Below, piece by piece: positions 24,121 to 31,979 of a DNA stretch of 64,000 nucleotides. Each line of letters begins with the position of its first letter. The stretch's first letter is position 1. The position numbers and the translations under genes are program-made. A model generated the notes under the pieces. The model was given only the letters and a program-made list of their open reading frames with translations, was not told the DNA's origin and ran no database searches. This stretch comes from Renibacterium sp. (GTDB lineage Bacteria > Actinomycetota > Actinomycetes > Actinomycetales > Micrococcaceae). The stretch lies in contig JAFOLH010000008.1 of assembly GCA_017419405.1 (NCBI GenBank), positions 186,001 to 250,000 of the forward strand, given 5' to 3'.

Positions 24121-25878
24121 TCAGAGGCCCAGGGCTTCCCGGACGTCTTCCAGCACCGCGTCCAAGGCGGTCCGGGCCCGCTGCCTGGCCTCGGCGAGAT
24201 CAGCTGCGGAGTCCACCGGCACGATCACCTCGAGGTAGCACTTCAGCTTCGGCTCGGTGCCGCTTGGCCGGATGATCACCCGGGTGTTGTCCTTGGTCAG
24301 GTAGAGCAAGCCGTCGGTGGGCGGCAGCTGGCCCGAGCCGATCGCGAGGTCAACTGCGGTCTCCACCGGAGAGCCGCCGAAGCTGTCCGGCCCGTGCTCC
24401 CGCAACCGGTTCATCATCGCGCCCAACAGGCCCAAGTCCGCGACCCGCACGCTGAGCTGGTCCGAAACGTGCAAGCCGAAGCGGGCGGCCAGATCGTCCA
24501 GCACGTCGAACAGCGTCCGACCCTCGGCTTTGGCCTGCGCGGCCAGCTCGGCGATCAGCAAAGCCGCGGAAATCCCGTCTTTGTCCCGGACCAGGCCGGG
24601 CGCTACGCAATAGCCCAGAGCCTCCTCGTAGCCGTAGTCCAAGCCGGGCACCCGGGAAATCCATTTGAATCCGGTGAGCGTTTCCACGTGCGCGAAGCCG
24701 TTGGCGGCGGCGATTTTCGCCAGCAACCGGGAGGAGACGATCGAGTTCGCGAAGACCCCGCGCGGTGCTTCACCGGACTCCGTGCCGGCTCGGGCCACCA
24801 GGTGCGCGCCGAGCAGTGCGCCCACTTCGTCGCCGCGGAGCATCCGCCATTGCCCGGTGAGCGGATCGAGCGCAGCCACCGCCGCGCGATCGGCGTCGGG
24901 GTCGTTCGCGATCACCAGGTCGGCGTCGACTTCCGAGGCGGTCTGCAGGGCCAGGTCGAGCGCCCCCGGTTCCTCCGGATTGGGGAAGGACACCGTCGGG
25001 AAGCTCGGATCCGGGGCTGCTTGGGCGGCGACCAGCAGCACCTCGGCGAAGCCTCCGGCCTGCAGGACCTGGACCGCGGTTTCGCCACCCACGCCGTGCA
25101 TCGGGGTCAACACGATGTTCAGGTCGCGGGCGGGGAACTGGGCCGGCTGCAGCAGCTCGACCAGGCCCTGCCGGTAGGCCGCGATGATTTCCGGGGCCAC
25201 CGGGGCCCAGCCGGATTCGGCCAGCGGAATCGACTCGAGCGGTCCGACCGCCGCGATCCGTTCGGCGATCAGCGTGTCGAAGGGCGCGACGATCTGGGCG
25301 CCCCGGCCGGCGTCGTCCACCGCACGGCCGCCCAGGTACACCTTGTAGCCGTTGTCCTGCGGCGGGTTGTGGCTGGCGGTCACCATGACCCCGCCTTCGC
25401 AACCGAGCGCGCGTACCGCGAAAGCCAGCAACGGAGTGGGCAGCGCCGCGGGCATCAGGAAGGTTTCGATTCCGGCCGCGGTGAGGATCGCGGCGGTTTC
25501 CCGGGCGAAGACATCGGAATTGTGCCGTGCATCGAAGCCGACGACGGCGCGCGGCCGGTACGGTTCCGACGCCGCGGCAGCGGTGTCCAGCAAGAATGCG
25601 GCGAAACCGGCGGCAGCCCGGCGAACCACGACCCGGTTCATCCGATTGGGGCCCGGTCCCAGGGCGGCACGCAATCCTGCGGTGCCGAATTGCAAGGTGC
25701 CACTGAAGGCGTCGGCCAGTTCCTGCCGGGCCTGGGCGATCACGGCGGCATCAGCGTCGGCGTCCTCGAGCACTGCCGCTTCGAGCAACGCGTCGAGCTC
25801 TGCCGCGGTGGCTGGATCCGGGTCGCTGGCCGCCCAATCGCGGGCACGGGCGAGCAACTCTGGGCTGATCGGGCTCAT
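24121..25878 (-). CDS. Phospho-sugar mutase (phosphomannomutase/phosphoglucomutase family; possible phosphopentomutase role)
   Basis: The 585-residue enzyme has four alpha-D-phosphohexomutase domains. The phosphoserine site is in VTASHNPPQDNGYKVYL, the metal loop is NDPDADRAAV, and the C-terminal phosphate-binding motif is RPSGTEPKLKCY. The family interconverts 1- and 6-phosphates of hexoses. Related proteins convert ribose-1-phosphate or deoxyribose-1-phosphate to the 5-phosphate. Its position between the purine nucleoside phosphorylase and deoC suggests that phosphopentomutase activity is used here, since those two enzymes need exactly that link. This is inference from context; biochemical specificity cannot be read from the sequence. 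Confidence 0.88.
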   Translation of the reverse strand: MSPISPELLARARDWAASDPDPATAAELDALLEAAVLEDADADAAVIAQARQELADAFSGTLQFGTAGLRAALGPGPNRMNRVVVRRAAAGFAAFLLDTAAAASEPYRPRAVVGFDARHNSDVFARETAAILTAAGIETFLMPAALPTPLLAFAVRALGCEGGVMVTASHNPPQDNGYKVYLGGRAVDDAGRGAQIVAPFDTLIAERIAAVGPLESIPLAESGWAPVAPEIIAAYRQGLVELLQPAQFPARDLNIVLTPMHGVGGETAVQVLQAGGFAEVLLVAAQAAPDPSFPTVSFPNPEEPGALDLALQTASEVDADLVIANDPDADRAAVAALDPLTGQWRMLRGDEVGALLGAHLVARAGTESGEAPRGVFANSIVSSRLLAKIAAANGFAHVETLTGFKWISRVPGLDYGYEEALGYCVAPGLVRDKDGISAALLIAELAAQAKAEGRTLFDVLDDLAARFGLHVSDQLSVRVADLGLLGAMMNRLREHGPDSFGGSPVETAVDLAIGSGQLPPTDGLLYLTKDNTRVIIRPSGTEPKLKCYLEVIVPVDSAADLAEARQRARTALDAVLEDVREALGL

Positions 25879-25956
25879 GGGTTCAACCTACCGTTCGGTC
25901 AAGGTGCTGCGGGGGCTGGATGTTCGCTTGGTTGGCTGCCGGCCGGTTCCGAAGGC

Positions 25957-26781
25957 TCAGAGCTTGCCGATGATCTCGGCGAGCAGCTTGGAAATCCGCG
26001 GGCCCGCGGCCTGGCCGGCCTCGATCACTTCGGCATGGCTCAAAGGCACTGGGGAGATTCCGGCCGCCAGGTTGGTCACCAGTGAGATGCCGAAGACCTC
26101 CATGCCGGCATGCCGGGCGGCAATCGCCTCCAGCGCGGTGGACATGCCGATCAGATCGGCGCCGATCCGTTTGGCGTACTGGACTTCCGCCGGGGTTTCG
26201 TAGTGCGGGCCGGTGAACTGGGCGTAAACGCCCTCCGCCAGACTCGGATCGACGGCCTTGGCGATGCCGCGCAACCGGGCCGAGTACAGATCGGTCAGAT
26301 CGACGAAGGTGGCGCCTTCCAAAGGGGAGGCCGCGGTGAGGTTGAGGTGGTCGCTGATCAAGACCGGGGTGCCGGGCTGCCAATCGGGATTGACCCCGCC
26401 GCAGCCGTTGGTGAGCACCAGGGTCTTGGCGCCGGCGGCAGCCGCGGTCCGCACGCCGTGCACTACGGCGCGCACGCCTTTGCCTTCGTAGTAATGCGTC
26501 CTGGCGCCGAGCACCAAAGCCCGTTTGCCCTGGGCAGTGAGCACCGAGCGGATGGTGCCCACGTGGCCGGCCACTGCGGGAGCGGAGAAGCCGGCGATGT
26601 CGCTCGCCTGCAGCGTCGCGGTGGTCTCGCCGATCAATTCGGCGGCTTCGCCCCAGCCGGATCCGAGAACCAGGGCCACGTCGTGTTGCGCGACTCCGGT
26701 CTGTTCCGCGATCTGGGCGGCAGCGGCCGCTGCGAGGGCGAAAGGATCGGTCTGTTCGAGGTCTGGATTGAGATTGCTCAC
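25957..26781 (-). CDS. punA: Purine-nucleoside phosphorylase
   Basis: This enzyme phosphorolyses (deoxy)inosine and (deoxy)guanosine to base and pentose-1-phosphate. The 274-residue length and motifs fit the trimeric PNP/MTAP family: ALVLGSGWGEAAE, a phosphate-binding region with TRTHYYEGKGV-like GARTHYYEGKG, and the base-site segment LTNGCGGVNPDWQPG with SDHLNLT. MTA phosphorylase is the main alternative, but the GCGG and ISDHLNLT context supports PNP. It is first in the punA, mutase and deoC series and is divergent from lpdA. An in-frame extension to 26815 in another frame is a shadow. Confidence 0.93.
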   Translation of the reverse strand: MSNLNPDLEQTDPFALAAAAAAQIAEQTGVAQHDVALVLGSGWGEAAELIGETTATLQASDIAGFSAPAVAGHVGTIRSVLTAQGKRALVLGARTHYYEGKGVRAVVHGVRTAAAAGAKTLVLTNGCGGVNPDWQPGTPVLISDHLNLTAASPLEGATFVDLTDLYSARLRGIAKAVDPSLAEGVYAQFTGPHYETPAEVQYAKRIGADLIGMSTALEAIAARHAGMEVFGISLVTNLAAGISPVPLSHAEVIEAGQAAGPRISKLLAEIIGKL

Positions 26782-26892
26782 GGTGCAAACTTACCCGTTC
26801 CCGGCCGCTGGGCACATCCGGACCGGCCGGTGGCGCCGACTTTGGTTCGGCTCACTTGGTCGCGGCAACCGGATAGGCGAGAATGGGGGACT

Positions 26893-28308
26893 GTGACGAC
26901 ACCTAGCGATATGAATGTTCCGTCCCTGGCGATTCTTGGCGGTGGCCCGGGCGGATACGAAGCTGCGATGGTGGCCGCGGCGCTGGGCGCCCAGGTGACG
27001 ATCGTCGAACGCAATGGTTTGGGCGGCTCCGCCGTCCTGACCGATGTGGTTCCGTCGAAAACCTTGATCGCGACCGCAGACGTGATGAACCGCTTCGAAG
27101 GCGCGACCGACCTCGGCGTGCGCTTCGACGTCGACGGCGGGGACTGCGTACCGTTGATGCGCGCGGACCTGAAGCAGGTCAACGACCGGCTGCTCGGCTT
27201 GGCCCGGGAACAGTCGGCGGACATCAAAGCCGGCCTGGAGCACGCAGGGGTCCGGATCATCATCGGCCAAGGCACGATGCTGGACCACCATACGATCGAG
27301 GTGACCACGGAAGACGGCGTCGAGCGGATCACCGCGGACGCGATCCTGCTCGCGGTCGGCGCGCATCCGCGCGAGCTGCCGACGGCGAAGCCGGACGGCG
27401 AACGGATCCTGAACTGGGCGCAGATCTACGGATTGACCGAACTCCCGCGCGAACTGATCGTGGTGGGTTCCGGGGTCACCGGGGCCGAATTTGCCTCAGC
27501 CTACAACGGCCTGGGCTCGCGGGTGACCTTGATTTCATCGCGCGACCAGGTGCTGCCCGGTGAGGACTCGGATGCCGCCGAAGTGCTGGAGGACGTCTTC
27601 GAGCGCCGCGGCATGACGGTGCTTTCCCAGTCCCGGGCCGAGTCGGTGGAACGCACCGAAGACGGGGTGCTGGTCACGCTTTCCGACGGCCGCCAAATCA
27701 GCGGAACGCACTGCTTGGTCTGCGTCGGCTCGATTCCGAATACCGAGGGCATCGGCCTGGAGGCCGCCGGGGTGGCGCTCACCGAGTCGGGCCACATCAA
27801 GGTCGACGGGGTTTCCCGAACCTCGGCACCACATATTTACGCGGCCGGCGATTGCACCGGGGTGCTGGCTTTGGCCTCGGTGGCCGCAATGCAGGGAAGG
27901 ATCGCAATGGCGCACCTGCTCGGTGACGGATTGCGCCCGCTCAAGCTGACCCAGGTGGCGTCGAATATCTTCACCTCGCCGGAAATCGCTTCGGTTGGCA
28001 TCTCGGAAGCGGATCTGGAGTCCGGCCGATACCAGGGCGATGTGGTCAAACTGCCGCTGCAGACCAACGCCCGCGCGAAAATGCGCAATGCGAAAGACGG
28101 GTTCATCAAGATCATCGCCCGCAAGGGGTCCGGCACCGTGATCGGCGGCGTGGTGGTCGGCGCAAATGCCTCGGAACTGATTTTCCCGATCGCCATCGCG
28201 GTGACGCAGAAATTGCACGTGGACGATTTGGCCAACACCTTCACGGTTTACCCGTCGTTGTCCGGCTCGATCTCCGAAGCCGCGCGGCGGTTGCACGTGC
28301 ACATGTAA
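26893..28308 (+). CDS. lpdA: NAD(P)H-quinone dehydrogenase, LpdA type (dihydrolipoamide dehydrogenase homologue without redox cysteines)
   Basis: The 471-residue flavoprotein resembles Mycobacterium tuberculosis Rv3303c. It has the FAD motif LGGGPGGYEAA and an NADH motif VVGSGVTGAEFASA. The usual disulfide motif CLNVGC is replaced by GGSAVLTDVVPSKT, so no redox-active cysteine pair exists. The C-terminal HxHP catalytic segment of lipoamide dehydrogenases is replaced by FTVYPSLSGS. It therefore cannot act as a lipoamide dehydrogenase and probably reduces quinones. The GTG at 26893 is tentatively used, with GGGGGA only 2 bases upstream; an ATG at 26911 is an alternative. Confidence 0.9.
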   Translation: MTTPSDMNVPSLAILGGGPGGYEAAMVAAALGAQVTIVERNGLGGSAVLTDVVPSKTLIATADVMNRFEGATDLGVRFDVDGGDCVPLMRADLKQVNDRLLGLAREQSADIKAGLEHAGVRIIIGQGTMLDHHTIEVTTEDGVERITADAILLAVGAHPRELPTAKPDGERILNWAQIYGLTELPRELIVVGSGVTGAEFASAYNGLGSRVTLISSRDQVLPGEDSDAAEVLEDVFERRGMTVLSQSRAESVERTEDGVLVTLSDGRQISGTHCLVCVGSIPNTEGIGLEAAGVALTESGHIKVDGVSRTSAPHIYAAGDCTGVLALASVAAMQGRIAMAHLLGDGLRPLKLTQVASNIFTSPEIASVGISEADLESGRYQGDVVKLPLQTNARAKMRNAKDGFIKIIARKGSGTVIGGVVVGANASELIFPIAIAVTQKLHVDDLANTFTVYPSLSGSISEAARRLHVHM

Positions 28309-28337
28309 AACCGGGAGACACCGAAAGGACTTCACTG

Positions 28338-28994
28338 ATGCAGGAAATCTTGGTACACCGCGACGGAATCGCTTTCCTGGCCTTGGGAACCGATGAGAAC
28401 CGTTTCACCGAGGCCTGGCTCACCGCCGTCGAGGCCGCGCTCGAAGAAGTCGTCAGCAGCGACTCCTCGGTTCTGGTGACCAGCGGTGCCGGGAAGTTCT
28501 TCTCGAACGGCCTGGATCTGGAATGGGTGCAGCAGCATCTGGACCAGTTCAACGACTATGCGGCCCGGGTCCAGGTGTTGTTGGCCCGCTTGCTCACCTT
28601 GCCGGTGCCGACCGTCGCCTTGGTCAACGGACATGCTTTCGGCGCCGGTGCCATGCTGGCTTTGGCCCACGACTTCCGGATCATGCGGGCGGACCGCGGC
28701 TACTTCTGTTTCCCGGAAGTCGACATCAAGATCCCCTTCACCCCCGGGATGACAGCGCTGATCCAGGCGAAACTGACCCCGCAGGCGGCGGTGGCCTCGA
28801 TGGTCACCGGACAGCGGATCTCCGGTGCCGATGCGGTGCATTGGGGAATCGTGGACCGGGCGGTTTCCGAAACCGAGCTGGCAGCCGCAGGGCAAGAACT
28901 GGCGGCTTCGCTGCTGGGCAAAGACCAGGACACCCTGGGCACGATCAAGTCCAGGCTGTTCGAATCCGCGGCGGCTTCGCTGCGCAACTTCTGA
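28338..28994 (+). CDS. Enoyl-CoA hydratase/isomerase family protein
   Basis: The 218-residue crotonase-fold protein has GKFFSNGLDLEWVQQ (the oxyanion-hole residues) and NGHAFGAGAMLALAHDFRIM (second oxyanion-hole glycine). FPEVDIKIPFTPGMTALI and a short C-terminus SLRNF follow. It is shorter than standard EchA proteins (about 260) and resembles plant and actinobacterial delta3,delta2-enoyl-CoA isomerases, which move a double bond during unsaturated fatty acid oxidation. The ATG at 28338 follows GAAAGGAC. It lies 29 bases after lpdA and may share its transcript. Confidence 0.82.
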   Translation: MQEILVHRDGIAFLALGTDENRFTEAWLTAVEAALEEVVSSDSSVLVTSGAGKFFSNGLDLEWVQQHLDQFNDYAARVQVLLARLLTLPVPTVALVNGHAFGAGAMLALAHDFRIMRADRGYFCFPEVDIKIPFTPGMTALIQAKLTPQAAVASMVTGQRISGADAVHWGIVDRAVSETELAAAGQELAASLLGKDQDTLGTIKSRLFESAAASLRNF

Positions 28995-29011
28995 GCAGGG
29001 TTCGGTTCCCC

Positions 29012-29060
29012 GGGGCAGGTTGCCCCTTCGGGTAGTCCTTGGTGCGGGGTCCGGGCAACC
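29012..29060 (+). terminator. Overlapping hairpins between the isomerase and glycosyltransferase genes
   Basis: A tight hairpin GGGGCA-GGT-TGCCCC lies at 29012-29026, 17 bases after the isomerase stop. The overlapping segment GGTTGCCC (29018-29025) can also pair with GGGCAACC (29053-29060). The two pairings are mutually exclusive, as in attenuators, but a plain terminator is the simpler reading. Confidence 0.35.
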
Positions 29061-29145
29061 AAAAGGCAAATCGCCTTCGGGGGCCGGTCGTCGTTGGTAG
29101 ATTCCAGGAACCGAATTCCAGGAGTCCACCGAGGAGCAGCCACCG

Positions 29146-30405
29146 ATGACTGAATCTGCCAGCGCATCCACCCCGCACATTCTGATGGCTTCGGTGCCGG
29201 CAGCCGGCCATGTCTACCCCCATCTGGAAGTGATTCGGGGCTTGGTGGGTGCGGGCTACCGGGTCAGCTATCTGATGGGCGACGCGTTCCGGGACGCCGT
29301 GCAAAGCACCGGGGCGGACTTCCTCGAATACGACAGTGTTTTTCCCCGGTTGGGCGGGGCCAGCAAACGGAACGGGCCGGAAACCGGGCCGGCGGACCAA
29401 CTCGATGTGCGGGATTTGGGGCCGCTCGGTGGCCTCGCGCTGTTCTCCCGGGATGCCGCCAAGATGCTGCCGGTGCTGAAGACGTTGTTGGAAACCGACC
29501 GGCCGGACCTGGTGCTCCATGACACGGGAGCCCCGGTTGCCGGGTTCTACGCCGAAAAGCTGGGGATCCCGGCGATAGCGCTGGAAGCCGCGTTCGCGTT
29601 CTGGGACGGTGCCGAACAAGAACTGCTCCAGCAGATGGGCGGCTTCGACCTCGCCGATCCCCGGGTCGCGGAGTTGCGCGCGGCGCAACGGCAGATGTTG
29701 GGCGAATACGGCCTCGAAGCCTGGAGCGAGCGGTTCAGCTTCGATTCCCGGCCCAAGAAATCGCTGTTGTTCATTCCGGAGGCTTTGCAGCCGCAACCGG
29801 AAAAACTGGATCGCAGCGTCTACCACTTTGCGGGCGTTGCGATCAGCACGTCGCAGAGCGAGCTGGCCTGGGCCGCGCCGGCCGGCAAGAAACTCATGCT
29901 GATTTCCCTCGGCTCCATCGTGACCCAGAACGCTCCGTTCTACCGGGCGTGCATGGAGGCTTTCGGCGGGCTCGCGGAATGGCATGTGGTGCTGCAGATC
30001 GGGCCGCTCACCACGGTCGAGGAACTGGGTGAGATACCGGCGAACTTCGAAGTGCATTCCTGGGTTCCGCAGGTGGCGATCCTGAAGACTGCGGACCTGT
30101 TCCTGACCCACGCCGGGATGGGCGGGGCGCGGGAAGGACTGAGTCTGGGCGTGCCGATGATCGCGGCTCCGCAAGCCGCGGACCAGTTCGTCAATGCGGA
30201 TTCCTTGGTGGCCGCGGGGGTGGCCGTGCGAGTCGATGGTGCAACCGCGACCGCGGCGGAACTGCTGACTGCTTTCGACTTGGTGCAACGGCCCGAAGTC
30301 CGGGAGCGATCCGCGCAGATTGCGCGTGAGATGGCAGCGCAGGATGGCGTCCAGTACAGCCTCGCCTTCATCGCCGAGTTGCTGGGCCGCGAGGTTCCGG
30401 CCTGA
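29146..30405 (+). CDS. Macrolide-type (GT1/MGT) glycosyltransferase, copy 1
   Basis: The 419-residue GT-B fold enzyme begins with ILMASVPAAGHVYPHLEVIR, the acceptor-side N-domain start of UGT/MGT enzymes. It ends with the nucleotide-sugar site, FLTHAGMGGAREGLSLGVPM followed by IAAPQAADQFVNAD. Such enzymes transfer a sugar from a nucleotide donor to small lipophilic acceptors such as macrolides, terpenoids or carotenoids; the acceptor here is unknown. The ATG at 29146 follows GAGGAG at 10 bases, shared with copy 2. Copy 2 starts 141 bases after its stop and is a close paralogue. Confidence 0.88.
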   Translation: MTESASASTPHILMASVPAAGHVYPHLEVIRGLVGAGYRVSYLMGDAFRDAVQSTGADFLEYDSVFPRLGGASKRNGPETGPADQLDVRDLGPLGGLALFSRDAAKMLPVLKTLLETDRPDLVLHDTGAPVAGFYAEKLGIPAIALEAAFAFWDGAEQELLQQMGGFDLADPRVAELRAAQRQMLGEYGLEAWSERFSFDSRPKKSLLFIPEALQPQPEKLDRSVYHFAGVAISTSQSELAWAAPAGKKLMLISLGSIVTQNAPFYRACMEAFGGLAEWHVVLQIGPLTTVEELGEIPANFEVHSWVPQVAILKTADLFLTHAGMGGAREGLSLGVPMIAAPQAADQFVNADSLVAAGVAVRVDGATATAAELLTAFDLVQRPEVRERSAQIAREMAAQDGVQYSLAFIAELLGREVPA

Positions 30406-30475
30406 GCCCCGCCCGCCGCCGTCGGGCTTGCTGCTGCAGGGTCAGGGGGGATTCGCTTCGGGCATCCAGGAAGTT

Positions 30476-30507
30476 TTGAAGTTCGCAGATTATTTTGGTG
30501 CTATAGG
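30476..30507 (+). promoter_or_regulatory. Candidate promoter of glycosyltransferase copy 2
   Basis: An extended -10 element TGCTATAGG (30499-30507) lies in an AT-rich patch about 40 bases before the start of copy 2. The nearest -35-like hexamer, TTGAAG (30476-30481), is 20 bases away, longer than the usual 17, which the extended -10 could compensate. The equivalent position upstream of copy 1 has a different sequence (TTGGTAGATTCC). Confidence 0.35.
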
Positions 30508-30546
30508 CAACCAATATTCATGGACTTCACCGAGGAGCAGCCACCG

Positions 30547-31812
30547 ATGACCGAAATCGCCAGCCCGACCGCCCCGCACATCCTGATGGCATCGATGCCC
30601 GCGGCGGGCCACGTGTATCCGCATTTGGAAGTGATTCGTGCCCTGGTCGCGGCCGGGTACCGGGTCACCTATCTGATCGGTGCGGGTTTCAAAGAGGTCG
30701 TCGAAGCCACGGGTGCCGATTTCCTGGGCTACGACAGCGCATTTCCCCGGCTGGGCGGCGCCACCAAGGCGGCGGACGATTCGGCCGGGGCGGCACCGGA
30801 ACTCGCGGCGGACTTGCAGAAACTCAACCCGGCGCTGGGCATGGTGTTCATGGCCAATGACACTGCGGCGATGCTGCCGGTGCTCAAGGAACTCTTCGAA
30901 TCGGATCGGCCGGATCTGGTGCTTTTCGGTTCGGGCGCACCGGCTGCCGGGATCTTCGCCGAGAAAATGGGCGCACCGGCAGTTGCCATGGTTCCCGCCT
31001 TCGCCTCCTGGGACGGCGCGGAAGCGGAGATGCTCAAGCGGATGGGCGGCGTCGACATGAGCGATCCCCGGTTGCTCGAGGCAAAGGAGCGTCTGCAACA
31101 GAGTTTGGACGGCTACGGGTTGGGCGAATTCAGCCACCGGATTGGCTTCAACTCCAATCCGGACCAGGCGCTGGTGTTCATTCCGGAAGCATTGCAGCCG
31201 CATCCGGAGAAGGTCGACCGAAGCGTCTACCATTTTGCGGGGGCGGCGATCAGTGATTCGCAGAGCGATGCGGATTGGGATCTGCCGTCCGGGCAGAAGA
31301 TCATGTTGATTTCGTTGGGTTCCACGTTCACTCGGAACGTGCCGTTTTACCGGGCGTGCATGGAGGCGTTCGGCGGGCTGGCCGGATGGCATGTGGTGCT
31401 GCAGATCGGGCCGCTCACCACGGTCGAGGAGCTGGGCGAGATACCGGCGAACGTCGAAGTGCATCATTGGCTGCCGCAAGTGGCGATCCTGAAGCGGGCC
31501 GATGTTTTCCTCACCCACGCCGGGATGGGCGGTTCGCGTGAGGGGCTCGCTTTGGGCGTGCCGATGATCGCGGCGCCGCAAGCCGTGGACCAGTTCCAGA
31601 ATGCGGACTCCCTGGTCGCTGCCGGAGTCGCGGTCAAGGTCGACGGATTCGAGGTGACTGCCTCCGAGTTGCGCGCCGCTTTGGCCGCGGTGCAGCAGCC
31701 GGCGATCCGCGAACGCTCGCGGGAGATCGCCCGGGAGATGGCAGAGCAGGACGGCGTCCGATTCAGCCTGGAGTTCATCGCCTCGCTGCTGGCTGACAAA
31801 GTAGCGGTCTAG
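30547..31812 (+). CDS. Macrolide-type (GT1/MGT) glycosyltransferase, copy 2
   Basis: The 421-residue paralogue of the preceding gene has the same N-terminus (ILMASMPAAGHVYPHLEVIR). The donor-site segment is LTHAGMGGSREGLALGVPM, followed by IAAPQAVDQFQNAD. The acceptor domain (about residues 55-150) is the most diverged part, so the copies may act on different acceptors. The ATG at 30547 is chosen over 30520 because the 20 bases before it, including GAGGAGCAGCCACCG, match those before copy 1. A tandem duplication is evident. Confidence 0.88.
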   Translation: MTEIASPTAPHILMASMPAAGHVYPHLEVIRALVAAGYRVTYLIGAGFKEVVEATGADFLGYDSAFPRLGGATKAADDSAGAAPELAADLQKLNPALGMVFMANDTAAMLPVLKELFESDRPDLVLFGSGAPAAGIFAEKMGAPAVAMVPAFASWDGAEAEMLKRMGGVDMSDPRLLEAKERLQQSLDGYGLGEFSHRIGFNSNPDQALVFIPEALQPHPEKVDRSVYHFAGAAISDSQSDADWDLPSGQKIMLISLGSTFTRNVPFYRACMEAFGGLAGWHVVLQIGPLTTVEELGEIPANVEVHHWLPQVAILKRADVFLTHAGMGGSREGLALGVPMIAAPQAVDQFQNADSLVAAGVAVKVDGFEVTASELRAALAAVQQPAIRERSREIAREMAEQDGVRFSLEFIASLLADKVAV

Positions 31813-31922
31813 CGTCGCCCACGGCGTCCAAATAATGGACATGCCGTCCGAGGGTTGGAAGTTTCCGGTGCCCACGGGTCTACGATGACTAGATCATTGA
31901 GGACGCGGCAGCCTCGCAGCAT

Positions 31923-31945
31923 GGATTCCGGGGGGAGTCCGATAC
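31923..31945 (+). promoter_or_regulatory. GGGG-loop hairpin followed by GATAC, upstream of an MFS gene
   Basis: A 7-bp stem (GGATTCC/GGAGTCC with one T-G pair) closes a GGGG loop and is followed directly by GATAC. The structure matches the element at 8716-8738, while most stem bases differ but still pair, so the hairpin shape rather than the stem sequence is shared. It lies 35 bases before the chosen MFS start. A GTG at 31950 is only 4 bases after it. Confidence 0.4.
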
Positions 31946-31979
31946 GCGCGTGGCTGTCTTTAGTGGAAAGCTCGCAGCC

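Noticed and set aside
23083-26085. A 1000-codon plus-strand frame across deoC and the mutase
   Set aside because: It covers two clear minus-strand genes and their gap; its composition is that of a shadow.
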